From NCBI RefSeq assembly GCF_017875645.1, contig NZ_JAGGMR010000001.1, positions 124,001 to 188,000 of the forward strand: DNA of 64,000 nt, given 5' to 3'. The notes under the pieces were generated by a model. The model saw only the letters and a list, made by a program, of their open reading frames with translations. It ran no database searches and had not been told where the DNA came from. The position numbers and the translations under genes were made by a program. Positions within the stretch are counted from its first letter, which is position 1, and each line of letters begins with the position of its first letter. The stretch is from Nocardia goodfellowii. GTDB lineage: Bacteria; Actinomycetota; Actinomycetes; Mycobacteriales; Mycobacteriaceae. Below are positions 53,852 through 62,714 of this stretch, piece after piece.

Positions 53852-54039
53852 AGATCATCGACCCGGGCGTCATTTCCACGCAACACAATCGATCGCGACC
53901 CGCAAACCGGGCGAATGTGTCCTCACTCACGACTGACGTCGATTAACAGCGGCGTAATGGTTCGGAAATTCCCCGTCCACATCAGCGCGCGAAGTTCACA
54001 CGGTTGCTTTGTGTCTGGTGAGGGGACGAGGAGAAGAAC

Positions 54040-55692
54040 GTGGTCGATGTAGACACCCGCTCGACGAACTCAGATGGAATAGCGGCGGCGAGGGAGACAC
54101 TGGAGGACTACACCCTCCGGTTCGCGCCGCGCAGTTACCGGAAGTGGAGCCCGGCGGTGGTCGGAATCTCGGCCCTGGGTGGTATCGCCTACCTGGCCGA
54201 CTTCGCCATCGGCGCGAATATCGGAATCGCGCACGGTACCGGAAACGCCCTGCTCGGCATCGCAATCTTCGCGATTATCGTGATGCTGACCGGTTTCCCG
54301 CTGGCCTATTACGCGGCGCGCTACAACATCGATCTCGACTTGATCACGCGCGGTAGCGGATTCGGTTATCACGGCTCGGTGATCACCAATATCGTGTTCG
54401 CGTCGTTCACCTTCATCTTCTTCGCGCTCGAGGGTTCGATCATGGCGCAGGGCCTGGAACTCGGGCTCGGAATTCCACTGTGGCTGGGTTATCTATTGTC
54501 CACGGTGCTGATCTTTCCGCTGGTCATCTACGGCATGAACACCCTGGCCAAACTCCAGGTGTGGACCACCCCGCTGTGGCTGCTGCTGATGGTGCTGCCG
54601 TTCGGATTCCTGGTGGTCCGGCACCCCGAGTCGGTGGACGCCTTCTGGTCCTACGGCGGTAAAGACGGTGCGGGCGTGAGCATTTCGGGCACGCTGCTGG
54701 CCGCGGGTGTGTGTCTCTCGCTGATCGCGCAAATCGCCGAGCAGATCGATTACCTGCGGTTCATGCCCCCGCGCACCCCGGAGAACTCGCGCAAGTGGTG
54801 GACCTGGATGCTGCTGGCCGGGCCGGGCTGGGTGCTCTTCGGCGCGATCAAACAGGTCGTCGGCCTCTTCCTGGCGGTCTACCTGATCGCGAATCTGCCT
54901 GCGGCGCAGGGCATCGCGAACCAGCCGGTGCACCAGTTCCTGGAGATCTACCAGGACATGGTGCCGGGCTGGCTGGCCATGACGCTGGCGGTGGTGCTGG
55001 TCGTGATCAGCCAGATCAAGATCAATGTGACCAATGCATATTCCGGCTCGCTGGCCTGGACCAATTCCTACACCCGGGTCACCAAGACCTACCCGGGCCG
55101 GTTGGTCTTCCTGGGCGTGAACCTGGCGATCGCGCTGATCCTGATGGAAGCCAACATGTTCGACTTCCTGAACAACATCCTGGGCTTCTACGCCAACTGC
55201 GGCATCGCCTGGATCGTCACCGTCGCCACGGATATCGCGATCAACAAGTACGTCCTGAAGATCTCACCGAAGGTGCCGGAGTTCCGGCGCGGCATGCTCT
55301 ACGACTTCAATCCCGTCGGCCTGGTCGGCTTCGGGCTGTCGGCGGTGCTGTCGATCATGACCTTCTTCGGTCTGTTCGGTGAGCTGCTGAAGCCGTACTC
55401 CCCCATCGTCGCGGTGGTCGTGTCGTTCGTCGCGACACCGCTCACCGCGATTCTCACCAAGGGCAAGTACTACCTGCGCCGTACCGACGACGGCATCGAC
55501 CTGCCGATGTTCGACGAGCACGGCAACCCGACCGGCGCGACACTGACCTGCGTGGCGACCGGCATGGACTTCGAACGTCCGGACATGATCGCGTCGGCGG
55601 TGCCGGGTCCGGCCGGGGAGATTCAGTACATCAGCTCACTGGCGCTGTCCACCGACAAAGACGGCATCCACCTGCTGCCCCGCCAGCGGTAA
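54040..55692 (+). CDS. NCS1 family purine/cytosine permease
   Basis: This 550-residue transporter has twelve hydrophobic helices between residues ~40 and 475. It includes the NCS1-type ADFAIGANIGIAHGTGN and FGYHGSVITNIVFASFTFIFFALEGS in helices 1-3 and INVTNAYSGSLAWTNSYTRV in helix 8. The C-terminal tail of ~75 residues is soluble. Substrates of the family are nucleobases, hydantoins or vitamins. GAGGAG precedes the GTG. It is divergent from the thiolase cluster and convergent with the TetR gene, so it is likely in the same regulon. Confidence 0.87.
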   Translation: MVDVDTRSTNSDGIAAARETLEDYTLRFAPRSYRKWSPAVVGISALGGIAYLADFAIGANIGIAHGTGNALLGIAIFAIIVMLTGFPLAYYAARYNIDLDLITRGSGFGYHGSVITNIVFASFTFIFFALEGSIMAQGLELGLGIPLWLGYLLSTVLIFPLVIYGMNTLAKLQVWTTPLWLLLMVLPFGFLVVRHPESVDAFWSYGGKDGAGVSISGTLLAAGVCLSLIAQIAEQIDYLRFMPPRTPENSRKWWTWMLLAGPGWVLFGAIKQVVGLFLAVYLIANLPAAQGIANQPVHQFLEIYQDMVPGWLAMTLAVVLVVISQIKINVTNAYSGSLAWTNSYTRVTKTYPGRLVFLGVNLAIALILMEANMFDFLNNILGFYANCGIAWIVTVATDIAINKYVLKISPKVPEFRRGMLYDFNPVGLVGFGLSAVLSIMTFFGLFGELLKPYSPIVAVVVSFVATPLTAILTKGKYYLRRTDDGIDLPMFDEHGNPTGATLTCVATGMDFERPDMIASAVPGPAGEIQYISSLALSTDKDGIHLLPRQR

Positions 55693-55702
55693 ACACGAAT
55701 CA

Positions 55703-55740
55703 CGAAGGCCGCGACAGACAATCGCCTGTCGCGGCCTTCG
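55703..55740. terminator. bidirectional terminator
   Basis: Perfect 15-bp arms (55703-55717 and 55726-55740) enclose 8 nt between the convergent permease (stop 55692) and TetR gene (stop 55748). Confidence 0.9.
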
Positions 55741-55747
55741 CGGTAAC

Positions 55748-56395
55748 TCAGTCGGCTAGGCGGATGCCCGGCAGCGACACCTTCGCCGCCTCTCGCAGGT
55801 GCACCGAAGCGCGTTGCCAGCGCCGGTGCGCGCGATTGGGATCGGAGTCGATGAAACTGGAGACGAGTATGCCGCGCAGCGCGTCCATCGCGGTGTAGAC
55901 GAAATCGCGGGCGTCCCTGCGGGTCACCTCGTCCGGCACGTAGTGGGCCAGCGCCATCAGCACGGCGTTGTTGACGAACGGCTCGACCTTGCCCGCCGCG
56001 GCGGCGAGCACCGGGTCGGTGCGGCCCGCCACCCAGAGTTCCATGGCCGCGATGAACAGCGGACCCTGGTGCAGTTCCCACAGGAAATCCAGCACGGTGG
56101 CGATGGGATCCGGGCCGGCCTTGATCCGGCCGATCTCCTGCATCGCGGCCTCGGTGCGGCGCTGGGCGAGATGACTGATCGCGGCCACGACCAGGTCGTT
56201 CTTCGATCCGAAGTGGTGCACCTGCGCCCCGCGCGTGACACCCGCGCGCTCGGCGACACGCGGCGTTGTCGTTCCGGCGTAACCGAACTCGACCAGACAG
56301 TCGATGGTGGCGTCGAGCAGCCGCGTGCGCATCTCGCTGCTACGCTGCTCCTGCGTCCGGCGCGGCTTCTTCGCACCACCTAAGATCCTGGTCAC
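55748..56395 (-). CDS. TetR family transcriptional regulator
   Basis: This 215-residue regulator has the HTH TTPRVAERAGVTRGAQVHHFGSKNDLVV after SSEMRTRLLDATIDCLVEFG. The C-terminal domain matches regulators with large acyl-CoA-like ligands. GTG 56395 lies 6 nt after a TAGAAT -10 (56407-56402), a leaderless arrangement, so the operator at 56414-56431 covers the -35 region. It should repress itself and probably the thiolase cluster and permease. Confidence 0.88.
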   Translation of the reverse strand: MTRILGGAKKPRRTQEQRSSEMRTRLLDATIDCLVEFGYAGTTTPRVAERAGVTRGAQVHHFGSKNDLVVAAISHLAQRRTEAAMQEIGRIKAGPDPIATVLDFLWELHQGPLFIAAMELWVAGRTDPVLAAAAGKVEPFVNNAVLMALAHYVPDEVTRRDARDFVYTAMDALRGILVSSFIDSDPNRAHRRWQRASVHLREAAKVSLPGIRLAD

Positions 56396-56413
56396 CCGCG
56401 CATTCTAGCACTT

Positions 56414-56431
56414 ACATACAGATCTGTATGT
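56414..56431. promoter_or_regulatory. perfect palindromic operator of the TetR gene
   Basis: ACATACAGATCTGTATGT is an 18-bp perfect palindrome between the MFS stop and the TetR start, directly upstream of the TAGAAT -10. Related sites occur at 53742 and 53830. Confidence 0.8.
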
Positions 56432-57637
56432 TCACTGATAGCTCGGTGAACGCCGCGCGATCCACACCGTGAGCGCGAACAGCAGCACGCCCGCGACAGC
56501 CAAGCCCGCGCCCACCATGGCCGGGGCGGTGTAGCCCAGCCCGGCGGCGATGACCAATCCGCCGAGCCACGCGCCCGCGGCGTTGGCCATGTTGAGTGCG
56601 GCGTGGTTCAGCGCGGCGGCGAGCGTTTGGGCGTCGGCCGCGACGTCCATCAGTCGCGTTTGCAGACCGGGAGCCAGCGCGGCACCGGAGGCGCCGATCA
56701 GGAACGCGCCGATGCCCGCGGTGATCGGATTGTGCGCGGCGGCGACGAAACCGGCGAGGATCACCGCCATGGCGATCAGCACCAGGAACACCGAGCGATC
56801 CACACCCCGGTCGGCCAGCACGCCACCGACGATATTGCCGGCGATCATGCCCAGACCGAACAGCATCAAGATGACCGGGACCAGGGCCGCGCGTAATCCG
56901 GCCACATCGGTCAGCGTGGTGGCGATGTAGGTGTACACGGCGAACATGCCGCCGAAGCCGACCGCACCCACCAGCAGTGTCAACAGCACCTGCGGACGGC
57001 GGAGCGCACCGAGTTCGGTGAGCGGGCTGGTCGTCTTGAAGCCGGTGAGTTCCGGGACGAAGGCGAGAAGTGCGGCGATGGTCGCCAAGCCGATGACGGT
57101 GACCACCAGGTAGGCGTCACGCCAGCCGAAATGCTGGCCGAGCCAGGTCGCGCCGGGAACGCCGACAACGTTGGCGGCGCTCAACCCGAGCATAACCGCG
57201 GCAACCGCCTTGGCGCGCTGGCCGGCCGGAGCGAGGCTCGCCGCGGCCAGCGAGGCCACGCCGAAGTAGGCGCCGTGTGGCAGACCGGAGACGAATCGGG
57301 CGGCGAGCAGAGTGTCGAAGGTCGGCGCGAACACGGTGGCGGCATTGCCCAGCGTGAACGCCACCATCAGCAGCACGAGCAATCGCTTGCGGGCCATTCG
57401 CGCGCACAACGCGGCGATCAGCGGTGCGCCGACCACCACACCGAGCGCGTAGGCCGAGACCGCGTGGCCGGCGGTCGGCTCGGAGATATCCATGGCGGCG
57501 GCGATGTTCGGCAGCAAGCCCATCGACACGAATTCGGTGGTGCCGATACCGAACCCGCCGAGCGCCAAGGCCAGCATGGCGGGGATATGCCAGCTGGTCC
57601 GGTCGGCCACGGGTGGGGTTTGGGTCGACGAGGTCAC
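56432..57637 (-). CDS. MFS transporter, DHA1 family (AraJ/YdhP-like)
   Basis: This 401-residue 12-helix transporter has ALGGFGIGTTEFVSMGLLP in helix 1, typical of the AraJ/PbuE/YdhP subgroup (sugar, purine or drug efflux). Motif A is ALCARMARKRLLVLLM, and RFVSGLPHGAYFGVASLAAA in helix 4 is another subgroup mark. GTG 57637 has no clear ribosome site, so an internal ATG near residue 21 is an alternative start. Its end abuts the TetR operator. Confidence 0.88.
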   Translation of the reverse strand: MTSSTQTPPVADRTSWHIPAMLALALGGFGIGTTEFVSMGLLPNIAAAMDISEPTAGHAVSAYALGVVVGAPLIAALCARMARKRLLVLLMVAFTLGNAATVFAPTFDTLLAARFVSGLPHGAYFGVASLAAASLAPAGQRAKAVAAVMLGLSAANVVGVPGATWLGQHFGWRDAYLVVTVIGLATIAALLAFVPELTGFKTTSPLTELGALRRPQVLLTLLVGAVGFGGMFAVYTYIATTLTDVAGLRAALVPVILMLFGLGMIAGNIVGGVLADRGVDRSVFLVLIAMAVILAGFVAAAHNPITAGIGAFLIGASGAALAPGLQTRLMDVAADAQTLAAALNHAALNMANAAGAWLGGLVIAAGLGYTAPAMVGAGLAVAGVLLFALTVWIARRSPSYQ

Positions 57638-57754
57638 ACAGTGGTCAACTGATCCGCGGCCGAATTCGCTCCCTCGATTGCGGTGAGCTTGCCCACGCCC
57701 TGCACCCTGGTCAGGGCTACTGCGTGGCCACTCTCTCCGTCCGCCGCGCAGCGC

Positions 57755-58219
57755 CTAGAGGCCACCGGGAAAGCCCAGTTGCCGCCACGCCTCGTAGGTC
57801 GCGACCGCCGCCGCGTTCGACAGATTCATCGACCGGCGCCCCGGCAGCATCGGGATGCGCAGATGTGCGGTGAGGTGCGGATCGTCGAGCACCTCGTCCG
57901 GCAGCCCGGTCGGTTCGGTGCCGAACAGCAGCACGTCACCCACCTGATAGTCGACCTCGGTGTACCGCGTGGCAGCCTGGGTCGTGAACGCGAAAACCCG
58001 CTCCGGGCGCAGCGCCTCCCACGCCGAGGCGAGGTTCTCGTGCACCGTCACCGAAGCCAGATCGTGGTAGTCCAGCCCGGCCCGGCGCAGCTTCGCCTCG
58101 GACAAATCGAATCCGAGCGGTTCGATCAAATGCAGTTCACACCCGGTCCCCGCGACCATGCGGATCGCGTTGCCGGTGTTCCCCGGAATCGCGGGCTCAT
58201 GAAACATCACTCGGAACAC
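57755..58219 (-). CDS. trmL: tRNA (cytidine(34)-2'-O)-methyltransferase (SPOUT)
   Basis: This 154-residue SPOUT methyltransferase modifies the wobble base of leucine tRNAs in E. coli. It has VMFHEPAIPGNTGNAIRM (motif 1), LLFGTEPTGLPDEVL (motif 2) and IPMLPGRRSMNLSNAAAVATYEAWRQ (motif 3, which forms the SAM knot). The GTG at 58219 gives the family N-terminus; the frame extends to 58291 without similarity. Confidence 0.92.
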   Translation of the reverse strand: MFRVMFHEPAIPGNTGNAIRMVAGTGCELHLIEPLGFDLSEAKLRRAGLDYHDLASVTVHENLASAWEALRPERVFAFTTQAATRYTEVDYQVGDVLLFGTEPTGLPDEVLDDPHLTAHLRIPMLPGRRSMNLSNAAAVATYEAWRQLGFPGGL

Positions 58220-58307
58220 GCGCCCAGTCAAGCACATGGAGAGACCGCAACCCTGCTGGCTATAGCTTGAACTTACGTGGGAGTGATTCAAGTTTTCGGC
58301 GGTTACC

Positions 58308-58740
58308 TTGACCGTGGAGGGCCAGGTTCAACTTGCCTTGACCGCACCCACAATCATTCAAGACGTCGCCCGGCTGGACGAGGCTGTGGCTCAACTGTTT
58401 CGGCCCGAGATTCTGGTGCGACCGATGGACGACAGGCAGATGTCCCAAGAGCAACGCGAGATCCGTAACTACATCGTGGCAACCGGATGCGGTCTCCCAG
58501 ATCGGGCAACGACGGATAACCCGCAGCTTCCTTGGGGAGCTTCAGCTGACCACCGTTCGGGACACGAGAGGAGAAAGCGCTGATTCGGGCGACATCCGGC
58601 CCCATCAAGTGGCCATCGGCCCGCAGAACCGACCCATCGAAGAAGCGCGATTCGTCCCTAGCCCGCCGGGCGACCAGTTGGTGGCTGGTATGTCGGCGTG
58701 GGAGACGTGGATCAATGCCCGTCATGCCTTACCTGCCCGG
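58308..58740 (+). pseudogene. decayed Fic (AMPylation) family gene, frameshifted and 3' truncated
   Basis: Two overlapping frames together resemble the N-terminal and linker part of a Fic protein. Frame 3 gives DVARLDEAVAQLFRPEILVRP and EIRNYIVATGCGL (cf. the NY..A...GL of Fic proteins). Frame 1 then gives GDIRPHQVAIGPQNRPIEEA and RFVPSPPGDQLVAGMSAWET (cf. FVPPPP in Fic). The switch lies near 58500-58530. The SSxIEGT inhibitory motif and the catalytic HPFxDGNGR motif are absent, so the 3' half is missing. Base usage is less GC-rich at third positions than neighbours. Confidence 0.6.
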
Positions 58741-58937
58741 AGGTTCTCAAAGCGATCCGGTGGGACTGAGCGGCTGTCACGGATGAGCGGTCTCGACGCG
58801 GCAGTTGGCCGTCGACGTTCGGCGGAACATGATGTGCGGCTCATGGAACCCGGAACACCCGATCAGTCAACCAGATGCCGGGGTCACGCCCGGCGCACCG
58901 GTTCCGGCGGGCGGGCCACGCCCGACGGGGTGGGCGG
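58741..58937. other. gene-free stretch downstream of the fic remnant
   Basis: I see no supported gene. Frames through it give low-complexity Arg/Gly-rich peptides without family resemblance. Confidence 0.4.
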
Positions 58938-59483
58938 TTATCGCGGGGGTTGTTCCGGCAGGGCGCAGACGCCGCCTTCGGCCATGCCGGTCGGGCGGAC
59001 GCCTAGGCCCTGGTTGAGGCGGGCGCGGTGGTTCTCCCAGGCGATGGCGGCGGCCAGTTCGGCGAGCTGGGCTTTCGACAGGTGGGTGCGGAGTTTCGTG
59101 CGCATGTCCTCGATATCGATTGCGGGTGTGGCGGTCATGGCTTCGGCGAAGGCGAGAACCAGTTTCTCCAGGTCCGTGTAGGCGGCGCTGGTCCGGTAGC
59201 GCGGTAGATCGATGAGCTGTTCTTCGGACAGACCGGAGGAGCGTGCCACCGCGGACCCGATATCGAGGCAGAACTCGCAATTGATCAGGCCCGCGACCTT
59301 CAATTCGGCGAGCTCTTTGAGTTTCGGGTCCAGCCGGTTGCAGAGAATCAGCATGGTCTCGTGCACCGCGACCGCGAAACCGATCAGCGGGCGTCGGGCC
59401 AGCCAGCCGACCAGATCGGAGCGATGACGTTTCGCCTGCCGTAAAGCGCTGGCGTAGTGGCGGATTCGCGAAGCAGCGCGCAT
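58938..59483 (-). CDS. carboxymuconolactone decarboxylase / AhpD-like protein
   Basis: This 181-residue helical protein has an AhpD-type core: LAELKVAGLINCEFCLDIGSAVAR, in which CEFC corresponds to the redox CxxC, followed by LRTHLSKAQLAELAAAIAWENHRARLNQG (given in part). Such proteins are peroxidase or disulfide-reductase partners. ATG 59483 is preceded by a GGGG stretch. It is divergent from the ridA gene. Confidence 0.85.
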   Translation of the reverse strand: MRAASRIRHYASALRQAKRHRSDLVGWLARRPLIGFAVAVHETMLILCNRLDPKLKELAELKVAGLINCEFCLDIGSAVARSSGLSEEQLIDLPRYRTSAAYTDLEKLVLAFAEAMTATPAIDIEDMRTKLRTHLSKAQLAELAAAIAWENHRARLNQGLGVRPTGMAEGGVCALPEQPPR

Positions 59484-59606
59484 TGCCCGTACCCCCGTGT
59501 ACTCGGTTCCTTTCCACCACCGTACGCCTGAACTACGTCCCGTAGTAGCCCTTTCGCGAGCGGGCTCTGTCGTGGCGCACACTCGGAAACCGGATAGGCT
59601 GCGTCC

Positions 59607-60011
59607 ATGCCGAGCACCGCACACAATCCGGCCGGATCCGAGCCGCCCGCACCAGGTTTCGCGCACGCGACGGTCGCCACCGGCAGCCGCGTCGTGCATC
59701 TGTCAGGGCAGGTCGGTGTCGACGCTTCCGGTCGAGTGGTGCCGGGTGGCCTCGCGGCGCAGACCACGCAGGCCCTGATCAATCTCGGGCGCGCGCTCGA
59801 GGCGGCGGGCGGCAAGGCAGCCGATCTGGTGAGTGTGCGCTTTTACGTGGTGGATTGGGACCCGTCGAAGTTCGAAGCGCTCGGCGCGGCGGGCGCGGCG
59901 GCCCGAGAACACTACGAGTTTCCGGAAACCGCCGTCACCCTGGTCGGCGTCGCCGCGCTGTTCACCCCCGAGCATCTCATCGAGATCGAAGGCGTCGCCG
60001 TCCTGGACTGA
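59607..60011 (+). CDS. RidA family (YjgF) protein
   Basis: This 134-residue protein belongs to the RidA family, whose members hydrolyse reactive enamine/imine intermediates. It has HLSGQVGVDASGRVV, AQTTQALINLGRALEAAGG, and SVRFYVVDWDPSKF. The key Arg normally near the C-terminal part (RVEI.A) is replaced: the end reads LIEIEGVAVLD, so it may belong to the RidA-like Rid4-7 subgroups. A TAGGCT element 6 nt before the ATG suggests a leaderless start. Confidence 0.87.
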   Translation: MPSTAHNPAGSEPPAPGFAHATVATGSRVVHLSGQVGVDASGRVVPGGLAAQTTQALINLGRALEAAGGKAADLVSVRFYVVDWDPSKFEALGAAGAAAREHYEFPETAVTLVGVAALFTPEHLIEIEGVAVLD

Positions 60012-60075
60012 GTCGGGCGACCGCTCCGTGAGGGGTGGTGGGCGGATGCCGGGCGGGCCTGCAAGAATCGGGGGC

Positions 60076-60390
60076 GTGAGCGACGTCGACTCCGCCGAAC
60101 AGCACCCGGGCGCGGGGGCGCAATTTCTGCGCGTACACCTGCCGATGGTGCTGGTGGCCCTGGTCATCGTCGTGGCCGTGGTGTTCGTAGCGTGGGATCG
60201 CTGGCGCCGCGGCGCGTTCTTCTTCGGCGGCGCCACCCTGCTCGCCGCCGCGCTGCGCCTAGCCCTGCCGACGCCCCGGGTGGGCCTGCTCGCGGTGCGC
60301 GGCAAGGCGTTCGACGTCGCGGCCCTGACGTTGCTAGGCACGGCCATCCTGTTCATCGCCGCCACCATCAAAACCCTCGGCGTGCAGTGA
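60076..60390 (+). CDS. DUF3017 membrane protein
   Basis: This 104-residue protein has three hydrophobic segments (LPMVLVALVIVVAVVFVAWD, FFFGGATLLAAALRLAL, and FDVAALTLLGTAILFIAATI), typical of actinobacterial DUF3017. In other actinobacteria it often follows folD; here no folD is present. GTG at 60076. Confidence 0.78.
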   Translation: MSDVDSAEQHPGAGAQFLRVHLPMVLVALVIVVAVVFVAWDRWRRGAFFFGGATLLAAALRLALPTPRVGLLAVRGKAFDVAALTLLGTAILFIAATIKTLGVQ

Positions 60391-60683
60391 TCAGCCCGCA
60401 TACCGCTCGCTGAACACCATTTCGGCGCGGGGCCGCCGGCCGGGATGCGGTGGAACACTGTCGGTGTAGCCGATCGTCACCAGCACCGCGATCGCCAGGT
60501 CCGGCCGATCGTCGATGCCGTCGGCTTCTTGACCAGGTCTGGGTCCATGCGGTCAGGCCCCTCGTCGGCGAGGTCGGACAGCTGCCAGAACGGCTCGGCG
60601 GGCACCGGATCCGGACGATAGTGCCGGGAGGGTGCGGCGAGTACGGATGGCTTCGGGAACCGAAGGGCTTGTGAGTGCCCCAC
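60391..60683 (-). pseudogene. nitroreductase-family remnant
   Basis: The minus-strand frame ending at 60391 reads LAIAVLVTIGYTDSVPPHPG and RRPRAEMVFSERYAG, which is the normal C-terminus of NAD(P)H nitroreductases. Upstream, in another frame (about 60570-60650), AAPSRHYRPDPVPAE resembles their N-terminus. The ~120 residues of core expected between them are missing and the frames do not match, so the gene was shortened by deletion. Assignment of the upstream part is less sure. Confidence 0.5.
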
Positions 60684-60720
60684 CCGTCAAGTCCTCGATC
60701 GCGTAGCCGGTAAGTGAACG

Positions 60721-60999
60721 GTGCTCATCGTGGACGCGCTCGCCGACGGCACGCTGCGCTATACCGATCTTCAGCGCCGCATCGACGGCGTCTCCCGGAA
60801 GATGCTGACGCAGACCCTCCGTCAACTCGAAAACGACGGATTCGTTTCGCGCACAGCGCATCCCACGGTGCCGCCGCGGGTGGAATACACGCTGACCGAC
60901 CTGGGACACAGCTTGCGCACGCCGATCGCGGCGCTGCGGGAATGGATCGAGACCGATATCAATCGGATCGAAGCGGCGCGGCGCGAGGCAGCGAAATGA
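60721..60999 (+). CDS. HxlR-type winged-helix regulator, N-terminally truncated
   Basis: This 92-residue frame reads IVDALADGTLRYTDLQRRID, then GVSRKMLTQTLRQLENDGFV and PRVEYTLTDLGHSL, which are the core and wing of HxlR regulators. Full proteins start ~20 residues earlier with CPV.R.L..IG.KWT. That segment is missing and a stop (TGA) lies two codons upstream of the GTG. It may be non-functional. Such regulators often stand beside nitroreductases, and the neighbouring nitroreductase is also broken. Confidence 0.6.
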   Translation: MLIVDALADGTLRYTDLQRRIDGVSRKMLTQTLRQLENDGFVSRTAHPTVPPRVEYTLTDLGHSLRTPIAALREWIETDINRIEAARREAAK

Positions 61000-61127
61000 C
61001 CATGGAAGGTCAGTTGAGTGGCATCGCCGCGACGGCCACCCGGCGTATGGTCGAGCCATAGCCTATTAGGGTGCCGTCCCAGACCTCGGCGGCCGTCCGA
61101 TGCACCGACCCAGCGTAGGGAGACGGC

Positions 61128-61457
61128 ATGCCAGGCAACTTCGACGGCATCGACTGCGGGCTGTTTCCGTTGTGGACGGTCGCCGCCTTTGTCCATGGGA
61201 ACGGCGAGGCGCCGGTGGGGACAGCCAGCGCCCGCGATCTGTCCATGGCCGCCGGCCTCGTGTGCTCGTATCTGCCTGTCCCGCAAGCTGATTTCGCGGG
61301 CTACTACCTCATCGCGACCCGCGCCGACTCCTACAAAGACCGCTTCACCAACAGCGCGAGCGCGCCGCAGTGGCGCAGTACCCCACTGCACGAAGCCGAC
61401 GGCTGGGCCGCCGGACCGTGGAGCGTGCTCGAATCACCGCGGGCAGCAGGCGATTAG
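61128..61457 (+). CDS. hypothetical protein (109 aa)
   Basis: ATG 61128 has GGGAGA 5 bp upstream. The protein is soluble, with aromatic-rich segments (FDGIDCGLFPLWTVAAFVHG and CSYLPVPQADFAGYYLIATR). No family is recognised. It ends about 45 bp before the convergent metX gene. Confidence 0.5.
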   Translation: MPGNFDGIDCGLFPLWTVAAFVHGNGEAPVGTASARDLSMAAGLVCSYLPVPQADFAGYYLIATRADSYKDRFTNSASAPQWRSTPLHEADGWAAGPWSVLESPRAAGD

Positions 61458-61502
61458 CGAGGTCGACTACGCCCTGCTGCGCTTACCGTCTCGGCGCCGA
61501 GC

Positions 61503-62648
61503 TCACACCGTGGCGCGGTTCTCGCGCGCCAGACGCAGGGTTTCGATGAGCAGCTTGGATACCGCGGCCGACTCGGTGAGGAACCCGTCGTGGCCGTCGC
61601 GCGAGTGCACGACCTCGAGCCGAGCACAACCCGGCAGTCCGTCGGCGAGTTCCTGCTGAGTACGCAGGGGGTAGAGCCGGTCCGAGTCGACACCGCCCAC
61701 CACGCACGGCACCGGGGTGGCGGCCAGCGCAGCTCGCACACCGCCGCGACCACGACCGATATCGTGCCGGTTCATCGCTTCGGTGAGCAACACGTAGGTG
61801 GCGGGATCGAAACGGGCACAGAGCTTTTCAGCCTGATGCTCCAGATAGCTCTGCACCGCGTACCGGCCGCCGCGCCACGGATCCTCCGCGCCCTGCGCGT
61901 GATTCTCGAAGCGGTGGTCCAGTTCGCCTTCGGTGCGGTAGGTCAGGTGCGCGATGCGCCGCGCCAGGCCCATGCCGGTCATCGGCGCACGACCGGTGCC
62001 GTGATAGTCGCCGCCCTGCCAATCGGGGTCGGCCTTGATGGCGGCGATCTGGGTGGTCTGGGTGCCGATCTGATCGGCGGTGGCCCGCGCGCCGACCGCG
62101 AGGATCAACGCGGCCGCCACGCGCTCCGGAGCGCCGACCATCCATTCCAGGACGCGCATGCCGCCCATCGAACCGCCGACGACAGCGGCCAGCCGGTCGA
62201 TGCCGAGCAGGTCCATCAGGGCGACCTCCGCGCTCACCTGATCACGGATGGAGATCTCGGGAAACCGGGAGCCCCACGGCTTTCCGTCCGGCGCCAATGA
62301 CGACGGACCGGTGCTGCCCTTGCAGCCGCCGAGCACATTGGTGGCGATGACGCACCATTCGTCGGTGTCGATCGGCGCGCCGGGGCCGACCATGCCGTCC
62401 CACCAGCCGGGCAGCGGGTGCAGCTCGTCGGGGGCGCCCACTACGTGCGAGTCACCGGTCAGCGCGTGCTCGACCAGCACCACGTTGTCGAGGGCGGGTG
62501 CGAGTTCGCCCCAGCGTTGCACCGCGAGCCGCACATCGGGAACCACGGCGCCGTTCTCCAGGCGCACATCCCCGATCGGGATCACGCCGAGTCGGCCGTC
62601 CGGAGCGGGCAGCAGCGATCGGAGGCTCGGTTCGGTCTCCACGGTCAC
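61503..62648 (-). CDS. metX: homoserine O-acetyltransferase
   Basis: This 381-residue alpha/beta-hydrolase-fold acyltransferase activates homoserine for methionine synthesis. It has [37 protein letters not shown], the nucleophile in [14 protein letters not shown], and DGHDGFLTE at the end for Asp-His. GTG 62648 or the GTG two codons later starts it. A metY gene would be expected upstream on the same strand but is absent; instead a SAM-IV riboswitch lies ahead. Confidence 0.95.
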   Translation of the reverse strand: MTVETEPSLRSLLPAPDGRLGVIPIGDVRLENGAVVPDVRLAVQRWGELAPALDNVVLVEHALTGDSHVVGAPDELHPLPGWWDGMVGPGAPIDTDEWCVIATNVLGGCKGSTGPSSLAPDGKPWGSRFPEISIRDQVSAEVALMDLLGIDRLAAVVGGSMGGMRVLEWMVGAPERVAAALILAVGARATADQIGTQTTQIAAIKADPDWQGGDYHGTGRAPMTGMGLARRIAHLTYRTEGELDHRFENHAQGAEDPWRGGRYAVQSYLEHQAEKLCARFDPATYVLLTEAMNRHDIGRGRGGVRAALAATPVPCVVGGVDSDRLYPLRTQQELADGLPGCARLEVVHSRDGHDGFLTESAAVSKLLIETLRLARENRATV

Positions 62649-62714
62649 GCCGTCTGACCGATCACACGGGAACAGACCGCCCCGTGGCGGTGGACAATTG
62701 CACACATGTGGGGG

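Larger units (their letters stand above)
53663..54039. other. divergent regulatory region between thiolase cluster and NCS1 permease gene
   Basis: These 377 bp hold no gene. They contain two matches to the operator of the TetR gene at 55748-56395 (listed separately) and must contain the promoters of both transcription units. The rest is unremarkable. Confidence 0.6.

Noticed and set aside
58266..58292. CTTGAA-N15-TTCAAG repeat upstream of the fic remnant as an operator
   Set aside because: Six-bp arms with a 15-bp gap ahead of a dead gene give too little support.
58741..59181. Continuation of the 58609 frame as a gene
   Set aside because: After the Fic-like part the product becomes Arg/Gly-rich without similarity, and it overlaps the well-supported AhpD-like gene on the other strand.
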